Assembly (NCBI GenBank): GCA_963783175.1
Contig: CAWANG010000005.1
Location: 1 to 64,000, forward strand
Direction: 5' to 3'
DNA length: 64,000 nt
From: Roseiarcus sp963783175
Lineage (GTDB): Bacteria > Pseudomonadota > Alphaproteobacteria > Rhizobiales > Beijerinckiaceae
Positions 34,515 through 45,330 of the stretch are shown here, piece after piece (positions within the stretch are counted from its first letter, which is position 1; every line of letters begins with the position of its first letter). The notes below the pieces were generated by a model. The model ran no database searches. It was not told the origin of the DNA and saw only the letters and a list, made by a program, of their open reading frames with translations. The translations under genes were made by a program, and so were the position numbers.

Positions 34515-35444
34515 ATGTATGCCCGCCGACGCGAAGCGGTGAGCGTCAGAGACGCTCGGGCGATGCTCAGAAGCAAGCGCAGCGAGTCCATCACCGCCGC
34601 CATTCTGATGGCGCCCTTCGTCGTCATCTACGGCGTGCTGTTTGTCTATCCGACCGTCAAGATGGTGCAGCTCAGCCTCACCAACGCGCCGCTGATCGGC
34701 GCGGGGACCTGGGTCGGCCTCGACAATTACTACCGCCTCGCCTCGGACCGCCTGTTTTCGGTCGCCGTCTGGAACACGGTCTATTTCGTAATCCTGTCGG
34801 TCGTGCCGAGCACGCTCCTGGCTTTGCTCGTGGCGCTTGGCGTCAACCGCCTCAAGGGTTGGACCCAAAGCGTCGTCCTGGCCGCCTTCTTCCTTCCGTA
34901 CATCTTGCCGGTGTCGGTGGTCTTCCGGATCTGGAGCTGGATGTTCGACAAGGATTTCGGCATCGCCCAGAACGCCGTCCAATTGTTCAACAACGGGCAA
35001 CATCTCTCGATCTTCCGAACAATTCCGCTCTTCATGCCGGCGGTCGCATTCGTCACAATCTGGTGGCTGCTCGGATTCAACGTCCTCCTCTTCATCGCCG
35101 GACTGCGCAACATCTCGACTGAGATCTACGAGGCCGCCGGCCTCGACGGCGCCGGCCGCTGGACCCAGTTCACGCGCATTACCTGGCCGCTCATCTGGCC
35201 GGTCACGGTGCTGGTGTTCACGATCCAGCTCATTCTCCAGCTCAAGATCTTCGATCAGGTCTATCTGTTCGCCAACGGCGGCAGGGTAGGCGCCACGATG
35301 GTGATGGTCCAGTACATATTCACGGAGGCCTTTCAGATGAACAAGGGAGGTCTCTCCGCCGCCGCGGCGGTGGTCCTCTTCGTGCTCATCGTCGTTCTGT
35401 CGGTGCTGCAGTTTCAGCTGCTCAAGGCGCGAGGCGCGCGATGA
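34515..35444 (+). CDS. Sugar ABC transporter permease, MalF-like
   Basis: A 309-residue inner-membrane permease with six helices. The first is ILMAPFVVIYGVLFVYP, and the EAA loop is EAAGLDGAGRWTQFTRITWP. The start is uncertain: ATG 34515 has no good ribosome-binding site, and ATG 34563 is an alternative that removes 16 basic residues. The stop overlaps the next gene by four bases (ATGA at 35441). Confidence 0.9.
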   Translation: MYARRREAVSVRDARAMLRSKRSESITAAILMAPFVVIYGVLFVYPTVKMVQLSLTNAPLIGAGTWVGLDNYYRLASDRLFSVAVWNTVYFVILSVVPSTLLALLVALGVNRLKGWTQSVVLAAFFLPYILPVSVVFRIWSWMFDKDFGIAQNAVQLFNNGQHLSIFRTIPLFMPAVAFVTIWWLLGFNVLLFIAGLRNISTEIYEAAGLDGAGRWTQFTRITWPLIWPVTVLVFTIQLILQLKIFDQVYLFANGGRVGATMVMVQYIFTEAFQMNKGGLSAAAAVVLFVLIVVLSVLQFQLLKARGAR

Positions 35445-36333
35445 CCGCCTCGGTCGAGGCCGGCGCCGATCTCATCGCCCCGCCGGCGTCCCGCCGGCTC
35501 GCCCGGCTGCGCCGCTTCGATCTCGCCGGCCTCGTGGTCACGCTCGTCACGCTCGTCTGCGCCGTCCTCTGGGCGTTCCCGCTCTATTGGGGCTTGGTGA
35601 CGACGTTCAAGCCGGAATATGAGGTCGTGCGGCCCGGCGTGGAGCTATGGCCGCGGCACTTCACCTTTGAGAACTACGTTCACGTTCTGCTGCAGACCAA
35701 GATCGGCCTCTGGTATCTGAACTCGCTCATCACCTCGGCCGCGGTCACGATCATCGTCGTGACAATGTCCGCCAGCGCAGGCTACGCGATCTCGCAGCTC
35801 GACTTCCCCGGCCGGCGGTTCTTCTGGTGGATGATCCTCGCGAGCTTCATGGTTCCGGTCTCGGCGCTGATCGTCAACCATTTCATCCTGATGAGCCAGT
35901 TCCGGCTCATCAACACCCTCGCCGGCGTGGTCGGCCCGCAGCTCGTCTACGGTCCGGTCACTGTCATCATCTACAAGCAGTTCTTCGATTCCGTGCCGAA
36001 AGATTTTCGCGAGGCGGCGGTGATGGACGGCTCCAGCGAACTCCAGCTTCTCTTCCGCATCTATCTGCCGATGAACTGGGGCGTAACCACGGCGCTCGCG
36101 ATCATCACTTTCATCGGCGCCTGGAACCAGTTCCTGTGGCCGTTCCTCGCGATCAGCTCCGAGGACAAGATGAACATCACCGTCGGGATCACCCAGGTCC
36201 ATGACGCCTTCGGCGTCAGCTACGGACGCGACCTTGCCGTCGCCATGCTCGCCGCCATGCCGGTGGCTGTGCTCTATCTTATTTTCCAGCGTCGTGTGAC
36301 CCAAGCCATCATGCTATCGGCGGGGATCAAGGG

Positions 36334-36337
<4 letters not shown>
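35441..36337 (+). CDS. Sugar ABC transporter permease, MalG-like
   Basis: A 298-residue inner-membrane permease coupled to the preceding one by an ATGA overlap and to the ATPase by another at 36334. The EAA loop is EAAVMDGSSELQLLFRIYLP. The N terminus has a 30-residue cytoplasmic stretch before the first helix (VVTLVTLVCAVLWAFPLYWG). Confidence 0.91.
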
Positions 36338-37447
<1,110 letters not shown>

Positions 37448-37479
37448 CCCTCGCCATGGCGACGACGTCCCCGAGCCGT

Positions 37480-38409
37480 TCAGCCCTCGGTCGTGAGCCT
37501 GAGGACGATGTCCTGGTCGTAATTGCCGAACCCGCGGCCGAAGATGTTGACGCCGCCGGGATGACGCGCGTCCGGCTTGACCTCGATCCTAAGCCGAATC
37601 GAATGGTGGGCCGATATGTCGAGGTCCTTTGGCGTCAGCGACGAGATCCTGACACCGTCGACGAAGGCGCCGTCGGGCGTCACCCGCCAGCTTTTCAGCA
37701 TGCCGTACTGGCTGCCCTTAAGCTTCCACCAGCCTGGCGTGTAGAGGCCCCGCTGATCGCCGAAATCGCCAGGGCTGGTCCAAACGCCGAGCTCCCGGCC
37801 ATTGACGGCGACGGTGATGTCGGAGGGCCAGTCGGTGGCGGTTCCGGGCACCTCCGACGAAAGCTCGAGCGAGAATTCGAGCGCGGTGACCGCCTTGCCG
37901 ACCAGCCGGGCATTGTTCGGAAACTGATACTCGACAAAGCCGCGAGTGAACCACATGAGGCCCGCATTCATCCGGTCGGGATCGAGGAAAGTTCCCGGGA
38001 CGTCGAGGAGCCCGATGATTCCCTGCGGCGAGCACAGGCCGCAAGGCGCGCTCACTTCGCAGCTCGTATAGAGCCCGATCGGCATCGCGACCTCGATGGC
38101 GTTGGCGTCGACGCCGGTCAAGTCGTCGCGGAACATCACCAGCACCTCGTCGAAGGCGGAGAAGCAGAGCTTCTGGTTGCCTTTCCGCCCCTTCTGGGTC
38201 TCCGTCCGAATGAGGCCGGCATCCTCCAGGATTTGCAAATTCGAGGAGACGGTCGACTGAGGCAGGTTGAGCGCCCCGGCAATCTCGTTGACGTTGACGC
38301 CAGGGCGCCGGTGCAACAGGCGCAGAATGCGCGCCCGCGCGAGCGAAGCCAGTCCACGCAGGACATCCGGCCGCTCCGCGGGATCGATCACCAGGAAATT
38401 GCGCGACAT
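37480..38409 (-). CDS. ArsR-type regulator with a large C-terminal domain
   Basis: A 309-residue protein. Residues about 15-85 are a winged helix of the ArsR/SmtB kind (LRGLASLARARILRLLHR, then EIAGALNLPQSTVSSNLQIL and EDAGLIRTE). ArsR proteins are usually about 100 residues; here about 200 further residues follow. They contain CGLCSPQGIIG and a likely beta-rich fold (DITVAVNGRELGVWTSP, VNIFGRGFGNYDQDIVL), perhaps a sugar-binding module. No clear ArsR metal-binding CxC motif is visible in the DNA-binding part. It is divergent from the GH2 gene and convergent with the sugar importer, so sugar sensing is a reasonable inference. Confidence 0.72.
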   Translation of the reverse strand: MSRNFLVIDPAERPDVLRGLASLARARILRLLHRRPGVNVNEIAGALNLPQSTVSSNLQILEDAGLIRTETQKGRKGNQKLCFSAFDEVLVMFRDDLTGVDANAIEVAMPIGLYTSCEVSAPCGLCSPQGIIGLLDVPGTFLDPDRMNAGLMWFTRGFVEYQFPNNARLVGKAVTALEFSLELSSEVPGTATDWPSDITVAVNGRELGVWTSPGDFGDQRGLYTPGWWKLKGSQYGMLKSWRVTPDGAFVDGVRISSLTPKDLDISAHHSIRLRIEVKPDARHPGGVNIFGRGFGNYDQDIVLRLTTEG

Positions 38410-38450
38410 TCTCCGTCCTGCCCAACCTTGCAGCTTTTGTATCAGCTTTT

Positions 38451-38469
38451 CGGATATTTGGATAATCCG
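38451..38469. promoter_or_regulatory. Palindrome between the ArsR-type regulator and the GH2 gene
   Basis: The sequence cggatatttggataatccg has perfect 5-base arms CGGAT/ATCCG around an AT-rich centre. It sits in the 106-base divergent promoter region, 42 bases from the regulator's start and 47 bases from the GH2 start, a natural operator position. Confidence 0.45.
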
Positions 38470-38515
38470 CCCTGCGGCCGCGCCGACCGGCCGCTAGCGT
38501 TTCTCGGAGCCGCTC

Positions 38516-41200
38516 ATGCATGCTGACGCCGCGGGTCGCCGAGCGACGTTGTCGCTCGACGGCCTCTGGGACTTCGAATTCGAAGGTCCGACGGCGCAGC
38601 TTGGCGGCGGGGGCCATACGATCCGCACGCCCGGGATCTGGCAGGCCCAGTTTCCGGCGCTTCGCAACGCGCAGGGGACGGGGCGATATCGCCGCGACGT
38701 TCAAATCCCGCCAGCCTGGGCGGGGAAGCGCATTGTTCTCGTCATGGAGGGCGTGTTCCACGAATCGGTGATCCTGGTCGACGAGGTCGCGGTTGCGGTC
38801 CATGGCGACGGCTGGACTCCGATCGAGGTCGACCTAACCAATGCGCTCGCCGGCAAGACCTCATTCACGCTCGGCGTCGACGCGCGCGTCCCCGACGACC
38901 GCAATGGCGGCCGATTCAGCCAGTCGCTGGCCGGAAAGCAGGACTGGTACGGGGTCCAGGGAGGAATCTGGAAGCCGGCGCGGCTCGAGGCGCGCGATCC
39001 GGTGCATGTCAACGACCTCGCGGTTCGGTGCGCTTATGATCTCGCGCAGGGGACCGTCGTAGTGAAAGGAGCCCTATCCCACGCCGCCAAAGCGGTCGTC
39101 CGGCTGACGCTCTCGCGCTCGGGCCAGGCGGTAGCGCAGCACGACGTCCCGCTGCGCGGCGCTGAGTTCGAAGCGAACCTCGAGGTCTCAAACCCCGATC
39201 CGTGGTCGCCCGACGCGCCGAGGCTCTACGATCTCGCGGTCGAACTCGTCTATGACGGGCGCGTGGTCGACAGAGCCGAACGAGCAGTCGGGTTCCGGCG
39301 GTTCGAGGCCAAGGACGGACGCCTCGTTCTGAATGGCGAGCCCTTCACCATGTTCGGCGCCCTCGATCAGGACTGGCATCCCGAGGAGGAGTGCCGCGCG
39401 CCGAGCGCTGAGTTTCTCGAGCAGCGTTTCGCCCGCGCCAGGGCGATGGGGCTCAACACGCTGCGTTGCCACGTCAAGATTCCGGACCGGCTCTATTTCG
39501 ATCTCGCCGACCGGCTCGGCCTCATCGTCTGGCTGGACATGCCCTATATGCAATTCCTCGCGCCGGCGACGCGCGAGGCGCTCAGGCGGGTCTTCCGGAC
39601 TTCGGTCGCGACGCACGGCCACCATCCCTCGATCTGCGTCTGGACCCTCTTCAACGAAGGGTGGGGAATCGACCTCGACGACAATCCGGACGACCGTCGC
39701 TGGCTGATCGACACGTTCGACGCGGCGAAGGCGCTCATCCCCGACAGCCTGCTCGTCGACAACTCGCCCTGCTTCCCGCGCAACTATCACCTCAAGACCG
39801 ACATCGAGGATTTTCACTGGTACAACGGCTTCCCGCACCAGAACGAGGCCTTCGCCGCGACCGCGCGCGCCTTCGCCGCCCGCGCGGCTTGGACCTGGTC
39901 GCCGCATGGCGATGCGGAGCGGCGCGGCGACGAGCCGCTCATCTGCTCGGAGTTCGGCGTGTGGGGGCTGCCCCGTCCGCGCGACATTCTCGAAGCCGAC
40001 GGAAGCGAGCCGTGGTGGTTCGAAAGCGGGCACGACTGGAACCTCGGCAGCGCCTATCCGCACGGGATCGAGACCCGGTTTCGCGACGCTGGGCTCGCGC
40101 CGGTGTTCGGCGACTTCGACGGGTTTGTGAGCGCGGCGCAGGACCTTCAGTATCGCGCGCTCAAGCGCCAGATCGAGACGCTGCGCTGGGAGCGCCCGAT
40201 CTCCGGCTATGTCATCACCGAGCTCAACGACGTGCAGTGGGAGTCGAACGGCCTCATGGACGTTCAGAATCGCCCGCGTGCATTCGCCGAACGTTTGGCC
40301 AATCTTCAGCAGCCGTGGCTCGTCATCGCGCAAGCGCCGCGCACGGCGGTTCGCGCCGGCGAGCGCTTCGACGTCTCGGTGCGGCTCGCGGGCGCGGGTG
40401 AGCCGCCGGTGGGCGCGAGGCTCGCTTGGCGCTTCGCGGACAAGAGCGGCGGCGCCGTGCTCGGAGCCGAGCCGGCGACGATATCGGTGACCGCCGGAAT
40501 TGCCGAGGCAATGACCATCGTCCCGCTGGAACTCGAGGCGCGCGACGGCGGCGGACGCCTCCTGTCGCGCAACGAGATCGAACTCTGCATCGTCCCGCCG
40601 CTTGGCGGCGCAGCGCCGTCGCTGTTCCCCATGGATGGCGCAGCCTGGGCGGCGCTTGCCGCGATCGGCTGGCCGAACCGCGCCGCGACGCCCGAGGAGG
40701 CGGAGATCGTGCTCGCGATGCGGCTCACCTCTTCTGTTCGCGCGTTGCTCATCGCTGGCCGCAAGGTGGCGCTGATCGCCAATTCCGCCGAAGCCCTCAT
40801 CGACCCGCAGCGGAAGCTGCCCCCCAACGACCGGCATAACTTCCCCTCGATGCTTCTCAGGGAGCGCGCGGGAACGCCGTGGGACGGACAATGGATGGGC
40901 GCGTTCGCCTGGCGGCGCACCGACGGGCCGTGGTCGGGCCTACCGGGCGGCCCGATGCTGAACGAGCATTGGACCGGCCTTCTGCCCAACCATGTTCTGA
41001 CCGGATTCCCCTCGACCGCCTTCGGCGGCCTGGTCGATTCCGGAATCGCGGCAGGATGGCTGCATCACGCCGCCGCGCTCACCAAGCGCAGCTTTCTCGG
41101 CAAGGCGTGGCTCACCGTCTCGACCTTCGACCTGACGTCGGCCGAGGCGGGCCAGAACCCGCTCGCGCCGCATCTCATGAAGGCGCTGGCGGAGAGCTGA
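38516..41200 (+). CDS. Glycoside hydrolase family 2 protein
   Basis: An 894-residue enzyme of the GH2 superfamily (beta-galactosidase, beta-mannosidase, beta-glucuronidase and exo-acting relatives). The N-terminal sugar-binding domain (LDGLWDFEFEG, GTGRYRRDVQIP) is followed by an immunoglobulin-like domain. The TIM barrel has the acid/base Glu in SICVWTLFNEGWG and the likely nucleophile Glu in ICSEFGVWG. There is no signal peptide, so it is cytoplasmic. Specificity cannot be fixed; with GH51 and GH127 nearby, a galactoside or arabinoside side-chain is likely. The C terminus (LPGGPMLNEHWTG) has an additional domain of unknown type. Confidence 0.85.
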   Translation: MHADAAGRRATLSLDGLWDFEFEGPTAQLGGGGHTIRTPGIWQAQFPALRNAQGTGRYRRDVQIPPAWAGKRIVLVMEGVFHESVILVDEVAVAVHGDGWTPIEVDLTNALAGKTSFTLGVDARVPDDRNGGRFSQSLAGKQDWYGVQGGIWKPARLEARDPVHVNDLAVRCAYDLAQGTVVVKGALSHAAKAVVRLTLSRSGQAVAQHDVPLRGAEFEANLEVSNPDPWSPDAPRLYDLAVELVYDGRVVDRAERAVGFRRFEAKDGRLVLNGEPFTMFGALDQDWHPEEECRAPSAEFLEQRFARARAMGLNTLRCHVKIPDRLYFDLADRLGLIVWLDMPYMQFLAPATREALRRVFRTSVATHGHHPSICVWTLFNEGWGIDLDDNPDDRRWLIDTFDAAKALIPDSLLVDNSPCFPRNYHLKTDIEDFHWYNGFPHQNEAFAATARAFAARAAWTWSPHGDAERRGDEPLICSEFGVWGLPRPRDILEADGSEPWWFESGHDWNLGSAYPHGIETRFRDAGLAPVFGDFDGFVSAAQDLQYRALKRQIETLRWERPISGYVITELNDVQWESNGLMDVQNRPRAFAERLANLQQPWLVIAQAPRTAVRAGERFDVSVRLAGAGEPPVGARLAWRFADKSGGAVLGAEPATISVTAGIAEAMTIVPLELEARDGGGRLLSRNEIELCIVPPLGGAAPSLFPMDGAAWAALAAIGWPNRAATPEEAEIVLAMRLTSSVRALLIAGRKVALIANSAEALIDPQRKLPPNDRHNFPSMLLRERAGTPWDGQWMGAFAWRRTDGPWSGLPGGPMLNEHWTGLLPNHVLTGFPSTAFGGLVDSGIAAGWLHHAAALTKRSFLGKAWLTVSTFDLTSAEAGQNPLAPHLMKALAES

Positions 41201-41230
41201 GCCGAGCGGAGCCGGCGAAGGATCGCCAAT

Positions 41231-41376
41231 CCACGGCAACAAAAACCAAATCCGGCGCAACAAAACCAAAGGACGCCGCAACGAAAACCAAGCCCGGCGC
41301 AACAAAATCAAAGGAAATCGCAACAAAAACCAAACTCGCCTTTCTTCCGAGAATCGAGCCTTTTCAAATGGATACG
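41231..41376 (+). repeat. Dispersed repeat, copy 3: five 21-base units plus core
   Basis: Five contiguous 21-base units start at 41231, 41252, 41273, 41294 and 41315. Each contains GCAAC(A/G)AAA followed by a C/T then CAAA or CAAG, with a CCGGC or related 5' end. The last unit leads into ctcgcctttcttccgag and the core agaatcgagccttttcaa at 41350-41367. The 21-base period is seven codons, so the array stays in one frame as ATKTK-like peptides. The remainder of 41201-41723 holds no gene I can support. Confidence 0.75.
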
Positions 41377-41723
41377 CCCAACGGGCGCTGGAATCAGCAC
41401 GGCTTTCGCCAAGCGCGCGGCTTGGATCCCACTCTCCTTCTCCAGCCCAGCCGCAAGAGGGACCGCCCACAGCCGTTTGTATAGCACGACATTCCGATTT
41501 TCGCAAACAAGCGCGAATCTTTCCTGATTTTCCTCGGCGTCGCCGGCGATTTTCGCCGCACGCTTTGCGCTCGAAGCCGCGGCCCGCGCGCTCGCACCCG
41601 TGGCCTCGGCTGAGCCGTTCCCGGAACGCTAGAATTTGATCCTCGACGCCTGCGCAGCTACCATCCAACCTGCGCAGAACGAGCGCGATGCTCGCGTGTT
41701 CTTCGTCTTCACGGAGGCCGCCT

Positions 41724-43181
41724 TTGGACGACAGCTCTCCCCGGACGGTGCAGGAGATCCCGATCGGCATCAAGGCGAACGCCGCGCATCGCCAAGAGTT
41801 CGACAGCCTAGGCTATGTCACAGTGCCGGCGGATCGCTATTGGGGCGCGCAGACCCAACGTTCGCTGCAGCACTTCTCCATTGGCGACGACCGCATGCCC
41901 AAAGCAGTCTACCACGCCTATGGCTACGTGAAGAAAGCGTGCGCGCTGGTCAACCACGAGGCTGGGCGCCTGCCTGGATGGAAGAAGGAAGCCATCGTTC
42001 GCGCCGCGGACGAGACCATCGCTGGCTGGCTGGACGAGAACTATCCTCTCTTCGTCTGGCAGACAGGTTCGGGAACTCAGTCCAACATGAACGTTAATGA
42101 GGTCATCTCGAACCGCGCCATCCAACTCTTGGGCGGCGTGCTCGGCACGCAGCATCCCGTGGGCCCCAACGACGACGTCAATATGGGCCAGTCGTCCAAC
42201 GACACCTTTCCGACCGCGATGCACATCGCGGCTGTTTACGCGCTGGACGAACAGCTGCTGCCGAAGGTCATGGCGTTGTGCGAGGCCATCGAGCTCAAGG
42301 CGCAGGGCTGGGCGGATGTCGTCAAGATAGGCCGCACGCATCTCCAAGACGCCGTTCCCCTGACCGTCGCGCAGGAATGGTACGGTTGGGCGGGGCAGCT
42401 CCGCGCCGCCCTCGCGGACGTCGAGGCCAGCCGCACCGGCCTCTATGAACTCGCCGTCGGCGGCACTGCGGTTGGCACCGGCCTCAACGCTCCGCCAGGC
42501 TTCTCAAAGGACGTTGCGGCCAAGATCGCCTTACTGACCGGCAAGCCCTTCGTCACTGCCGCCAACAAGTTCGCCGCTCAAGGCTCGCTCGACGCGATGG
42601 TGCGCGCGCACGCTGCCCTCCGCGGCGTTGCGGTCGCGGTGATGAAGATCGCCAATGACATGCGCTGGCTGGCGTCCGGGCCGCGCTGCGGCCTGGGAGA
42701 ACTGAAGCTGCCTGCTAACGAGCCGGGCTCCTCGATCATGCCGGGCAAGGTCAATCCGACCCAGTGCGAGGCCATGGTGATGATTTCGATCGAAGTGCTC
42801 GGCGACGATGCGGCGGTGGCTTTCGCCGGCTCGCAAGGCAATTTCGAACTCAACGCCATGCGTCCAATAATCATCAACAATTTCCTGCATTCCGTTCGCA
42901 TCCTGTCGGACGGTTGCGAGAAGTTCCGCGAATTTTCGGTCGAGGGCACTGAGCTCCACCGCGATCGCATCCAGCAATTTGTGGAGGGCAGCGTTATGCT
43001 CGTCACCGCGCTGTCGCCGGTGATCGGCTATGAGAATGCGGCCCACATCGCGGAAAAAGCGCTGGCTGACGGAACCACGCTCAAACAGTCGGCGCTCGCA
43101 TCGGGAATGGTGACTGAAGAACTGTTCGACAAGACCATCGTCCCGTTGAGCATGGTCGGCAAGGGGCTGGGGGGCGCCTAA
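41724..43181 (+). CDS. fumC: Class II fumarate hydratase
   Basis: About 485 residues, interconverting fumarate and malate in the TCA cycle. It has the family signature GSSIMPGKVNPTQCEAM, TGSGTQSNMNVNEVISNRA and GRTHLQDAVPLTVAQEW. I prefer TTG 41724, spaced behind GGAGG at 41715-41719; ATG 41688 in the same frame gives 497 residues but has no site. Either gives a slightly longer N terminus than the usual 460-470 residues. It is followed by a cupin gene and malate:quinone oxidoreductase, so fumarate-to-malate-to-oxaloacetate steps are grouped. Confidence 0.93.
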   Translation: MDDSSPRTVQEIPIGIKANAAHRQEFDSLGYVTVPADRYWGAQTQRSLQHFSIGDDRMPKAVYHAYGYVKKACALVNHEAGRLPGWKKEAIVRAADETIAGWLDENYPLFVWQTGSGTQSNMNVNEVISNRAIQLLGGVLGTQHPVGPNDDVNMGQSSNDTFPTAMHIAAVYALDEQLLPKVMALCEAIELKAQGWADVVKIGRTHLQDAVPLTVAQEWYGWAGQLRAALADVEASRTGLYELAVGGTAVGTGLNAPPGFSKDVAAKIALLTGKPFVTAANKFAAQGSLDAMVRAHAALRGVAVAVMKIANDMRWLASGPRCGLGELKLPANEPGSSIMPGKVNPTQCEAMVMISIEVLGDDAAVAFAGSQGNFELNAMRPIIINNFLHSVRILSDGCEKFREFSVEGTELHRDRIQQFVEGSVMLVTALSPVIGYENAAHIAEKALADGTTLKQSALASGMVTEELFDKTIVPLSMVGKGLGGA

Positions 43182-43210
43182 GGTCCTCGCGTTTGATCCG
43201 GAGAAGCTTC

Positions 43211-43600
43211 ATGATCCGTTGCGTTCGCATTTGGACCGCGCAGGACGGCAATTCGAGCTTCGAGGAGGGGCATATCGATCTCTCGGGCGGAGCGCGGGGA
43301 GATGTACTGAGCACCGTCGTCTCATCGTCCAGCCTATCCTTCCGCGAGACCAAGGCCGGCGGCGCATTCGAGTGGCATGACGCGCCTGTCCGTCAGTTCG
43401 TGCTGACGCTGAGCGGCACGCTGGAATTCACGACGCGGCGCGGCGATCGGTTCGTGATTCATCCGGGCGACGTGCTACTCGCAGAGGACACGGCTGGAAG
43501 CGGCCACAGCTGGCGACTCGTGGACGATGAGCCATGGCGGCGCGCCTATGTCATCCTTGCGCCCGGGGTCACGGTCCCCTTCACCGCAGCGGCCGCATAA
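43211..43600 (+). CDS. Small cupin-domain protein
   Basis: A 129-residue single-cupin protein starting at ATG 43211 after GGAGAAG. The beta-barrel motifs are FEWHDAPVRQFVLTLSGTLEF and RFVIHPGDVLLAED, with SGHSWRLVD near the end. It could bind a metal and a small organic ligand, but the metal site is incomplete for a standard dioxygenase (one clear His-Trp pair plus one late His). The gene lies 29 bases after fumC and 21 before mqo, so it may be a regulator or accessory of that unit. Function unknown. Confidence 0.75.
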   Translation: MIRCVRIWTAQDGNSSFEEGHIDLSGGARGDVLSTVVSSSSLSFRETKAGGAFEWHDAPVRQFVLTLSGTLEFTTRRGDRFVIHPGDVLLAEDTAGSGHSWRLVDDEPWRRAYVILAPGVTVPFTAAAA

Positions 43601-43621
43601 CCTCCCGACGAGAGAGCCCAC

Positions 43622-45105
43622 ATGACCGAAGCTACTGACGTCGTCCTGATCGGCGCTGGGATCATGAGCGCCACGCTGGGAACGTTCCTCAAGGAGCTGG
43701 AGCCTTCGCTCTCCATCTCCGTCCTCGAAGTCCTGTCAGACAGCGCATTGGAGAGTTCCGGCTCCTGGAACAATGCAGGCACCGGGCATGCGGCCAATTG
43801 CGAACTGAATTACACCCCCCAGCGGCCCGATGGCAGCGTCGACATCTCCAGGGCGCTGGAAGTCAACACGGAGTTCGACCTGTCGCGTCAGCTATGGGCC
43901 TACCTCGTCAGGAAGGGCGCCATTGCCGACCCGAGGGACTTCATCCATCCCTGCCCGCATATGAGCTTCGTCTGGGGCGATGCGAACGTCGCGTTCCTCA
44001 AGGCCCGCTTCAAGGCCATGTCGGCGAACCATTGCTATCGCGGCATGGAATATTCCGAGAGTCACACTGAGATCGGCAAGTGGGCGCCGCTCATCATGGA
44101 GGGCCGTCCGGTGGACGAGCGGGTGGCTGCGACCCGCATCATTACGGGCACGGACGTCAGCTACGGCGAGCTCACCCACCTGCTTTTCGATCACCTTGCG
44201 AAGCAACCCGGCGTCAATCTGAACTATCGACATCACGTGCGGAACCTGAAGCGGACTGATGGCGGACGATGGCTCATCGAGGTCGAGGACTTCAGGCCCG
44301 CACTGTGGGCGAGATCACCGCAAAGTTCGTCTTTATCGGCGCCGGCGGCGGTGCGCTGGAGCTCTTGCAGAAGTCCGATATTCCCGAGGGACATGGATAC
44401 GGCGGCTTCCCTGTGAGCGGCATCTGGCTCCGATGCGATGCGCAAGAGGTCGTCGAGCGCCACGACGCCAAGGTCTACGGGAAGGCCGCCGAGGGCTCTC
44501 CGCCGATGTCCGTGCCCCATCTCGACCGGCGGGTCGTGGACGGCAAGACGTCGTTGCTGTTCGGCCCCTATGCCGGCTTCACCACGAGGTTCCTGAAGCA
44601 CGACTCGCTCACCGACCTCTTCCGCTCCATTGAACCGGGCAACATCCTTCCGATGCTCGCCGTGGCGCGCGACAACCTGGATCTCTCCGAATACCTGATT
44701 GGCCAGGTGCTGCAGAGCAAGCGACACCAGTTCGGCGTCTTGCAGCAATTTTATGCGACCGCCGACCGCGACCAGTGGCGGCTCGCCGTGGCGGGGGACA
44801 GGGTGCAGATCATCAAACCGGATAAAGAGCACGGAGGCGTGCTCGAATTCGGCACCGAGCTCGTCGGGTCCGAGGATCGGTCGCTCGTCGCTCTGCTTGG
44901 CGCTTCGCCCGGCGCTTCCACGGCAGCCTTCATTGGGCTCGGCGTACTGAAGAAGTGTTTCCCCGACCGGCTCACCGATAGTGCGTGGCTGCCGAAACTG
45001 AAAGAGATCATCCCCACTTTCGGCATCAACCTGATTGAGGATGCAGCAGCCTGCGACCGCATCCGGGCCGAAACCGCGCCGCTTCTCAAAATCGCCAACC
45101 TCTGA
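43622..45105 (+). CDS. mqo: Malate:quinone oxidoreductase, one frame break
   Basis: About 494 residues, a membrane-associated FAD enzyme that oxidises malate to oxaloacetate with quinone as acceptor. The first frame (from 43622) has VVLIGAGIMSATLGTFLKE, SSGSWNNAGTGHAA and CELNYTPQRPDGSVD. The second, from about 44294, has AKFVFIGAGGGALELLQKS, GIWLRCDAQEV and FGPYAGFTTRFLK. The break is near 44294 in GACTTCAGGCCC; here a base seems to be missing, not extra (for example AAG for AG). Both halves are intact, so error is likely. It follows fumC and a cupin gene. Confidence 0.87.
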
Positions 45106-45248
45106 TTGCTCTTCGCGCTGCTAGACGTCGTCGCCCACGCCCTGAGCCGCGCGCGAACGGTCGTCGACCGCGATCACCCATGCCGCGAACGCGCCCTGTT
45201 CGCCCTATCCGTCTTGCCGCTGGCCGACCACCGCGCTACAAAGATCAG

Positions 45249-45260
45249 GAAAAGCTTTTC
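45249..45260. promoter_or_regulatory. Perfect 12-base palindrome before the second sugar importer
   Basis: The sequence gaaaagcttttc is a perfect palindrome 70 bases upstream of the binding-protein start. It could be the operator of the LacI regulator encoded in the same unit, although LacI sites usually have a CG centre. The rest of 45106-45330 has no recognisable gene. Confidence 0.3.
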
Positions 45261-45330
45261 TCACCACCGCGGCGAGAGCAGGCTTTTTCAACAATAACAA
45301 TGCATTCGTGATCATTTCCGGGAGGAGCTC

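Noticed and set aside
37448..38526. Extension of the 36334 frame to 38526 after the ATPase break
   Set aside because: After the break the frame is antisense to the ArsR-type regulator and shows no transporter sequence; the true ATPase end is 37447.
39188..40891. 567-codon open frame antisense to the GH2 gene
   Set aside because: The GH2 gene on the other strand has clear catalytic motifs; this frame is Arg/Glu/Val-rich and without domain signals.
41231..41335. Possible CRISPR array
   Set aside because: Units are contiguous with no unique spacers, only 21 bases long and degenerate; no cas genes nearby.
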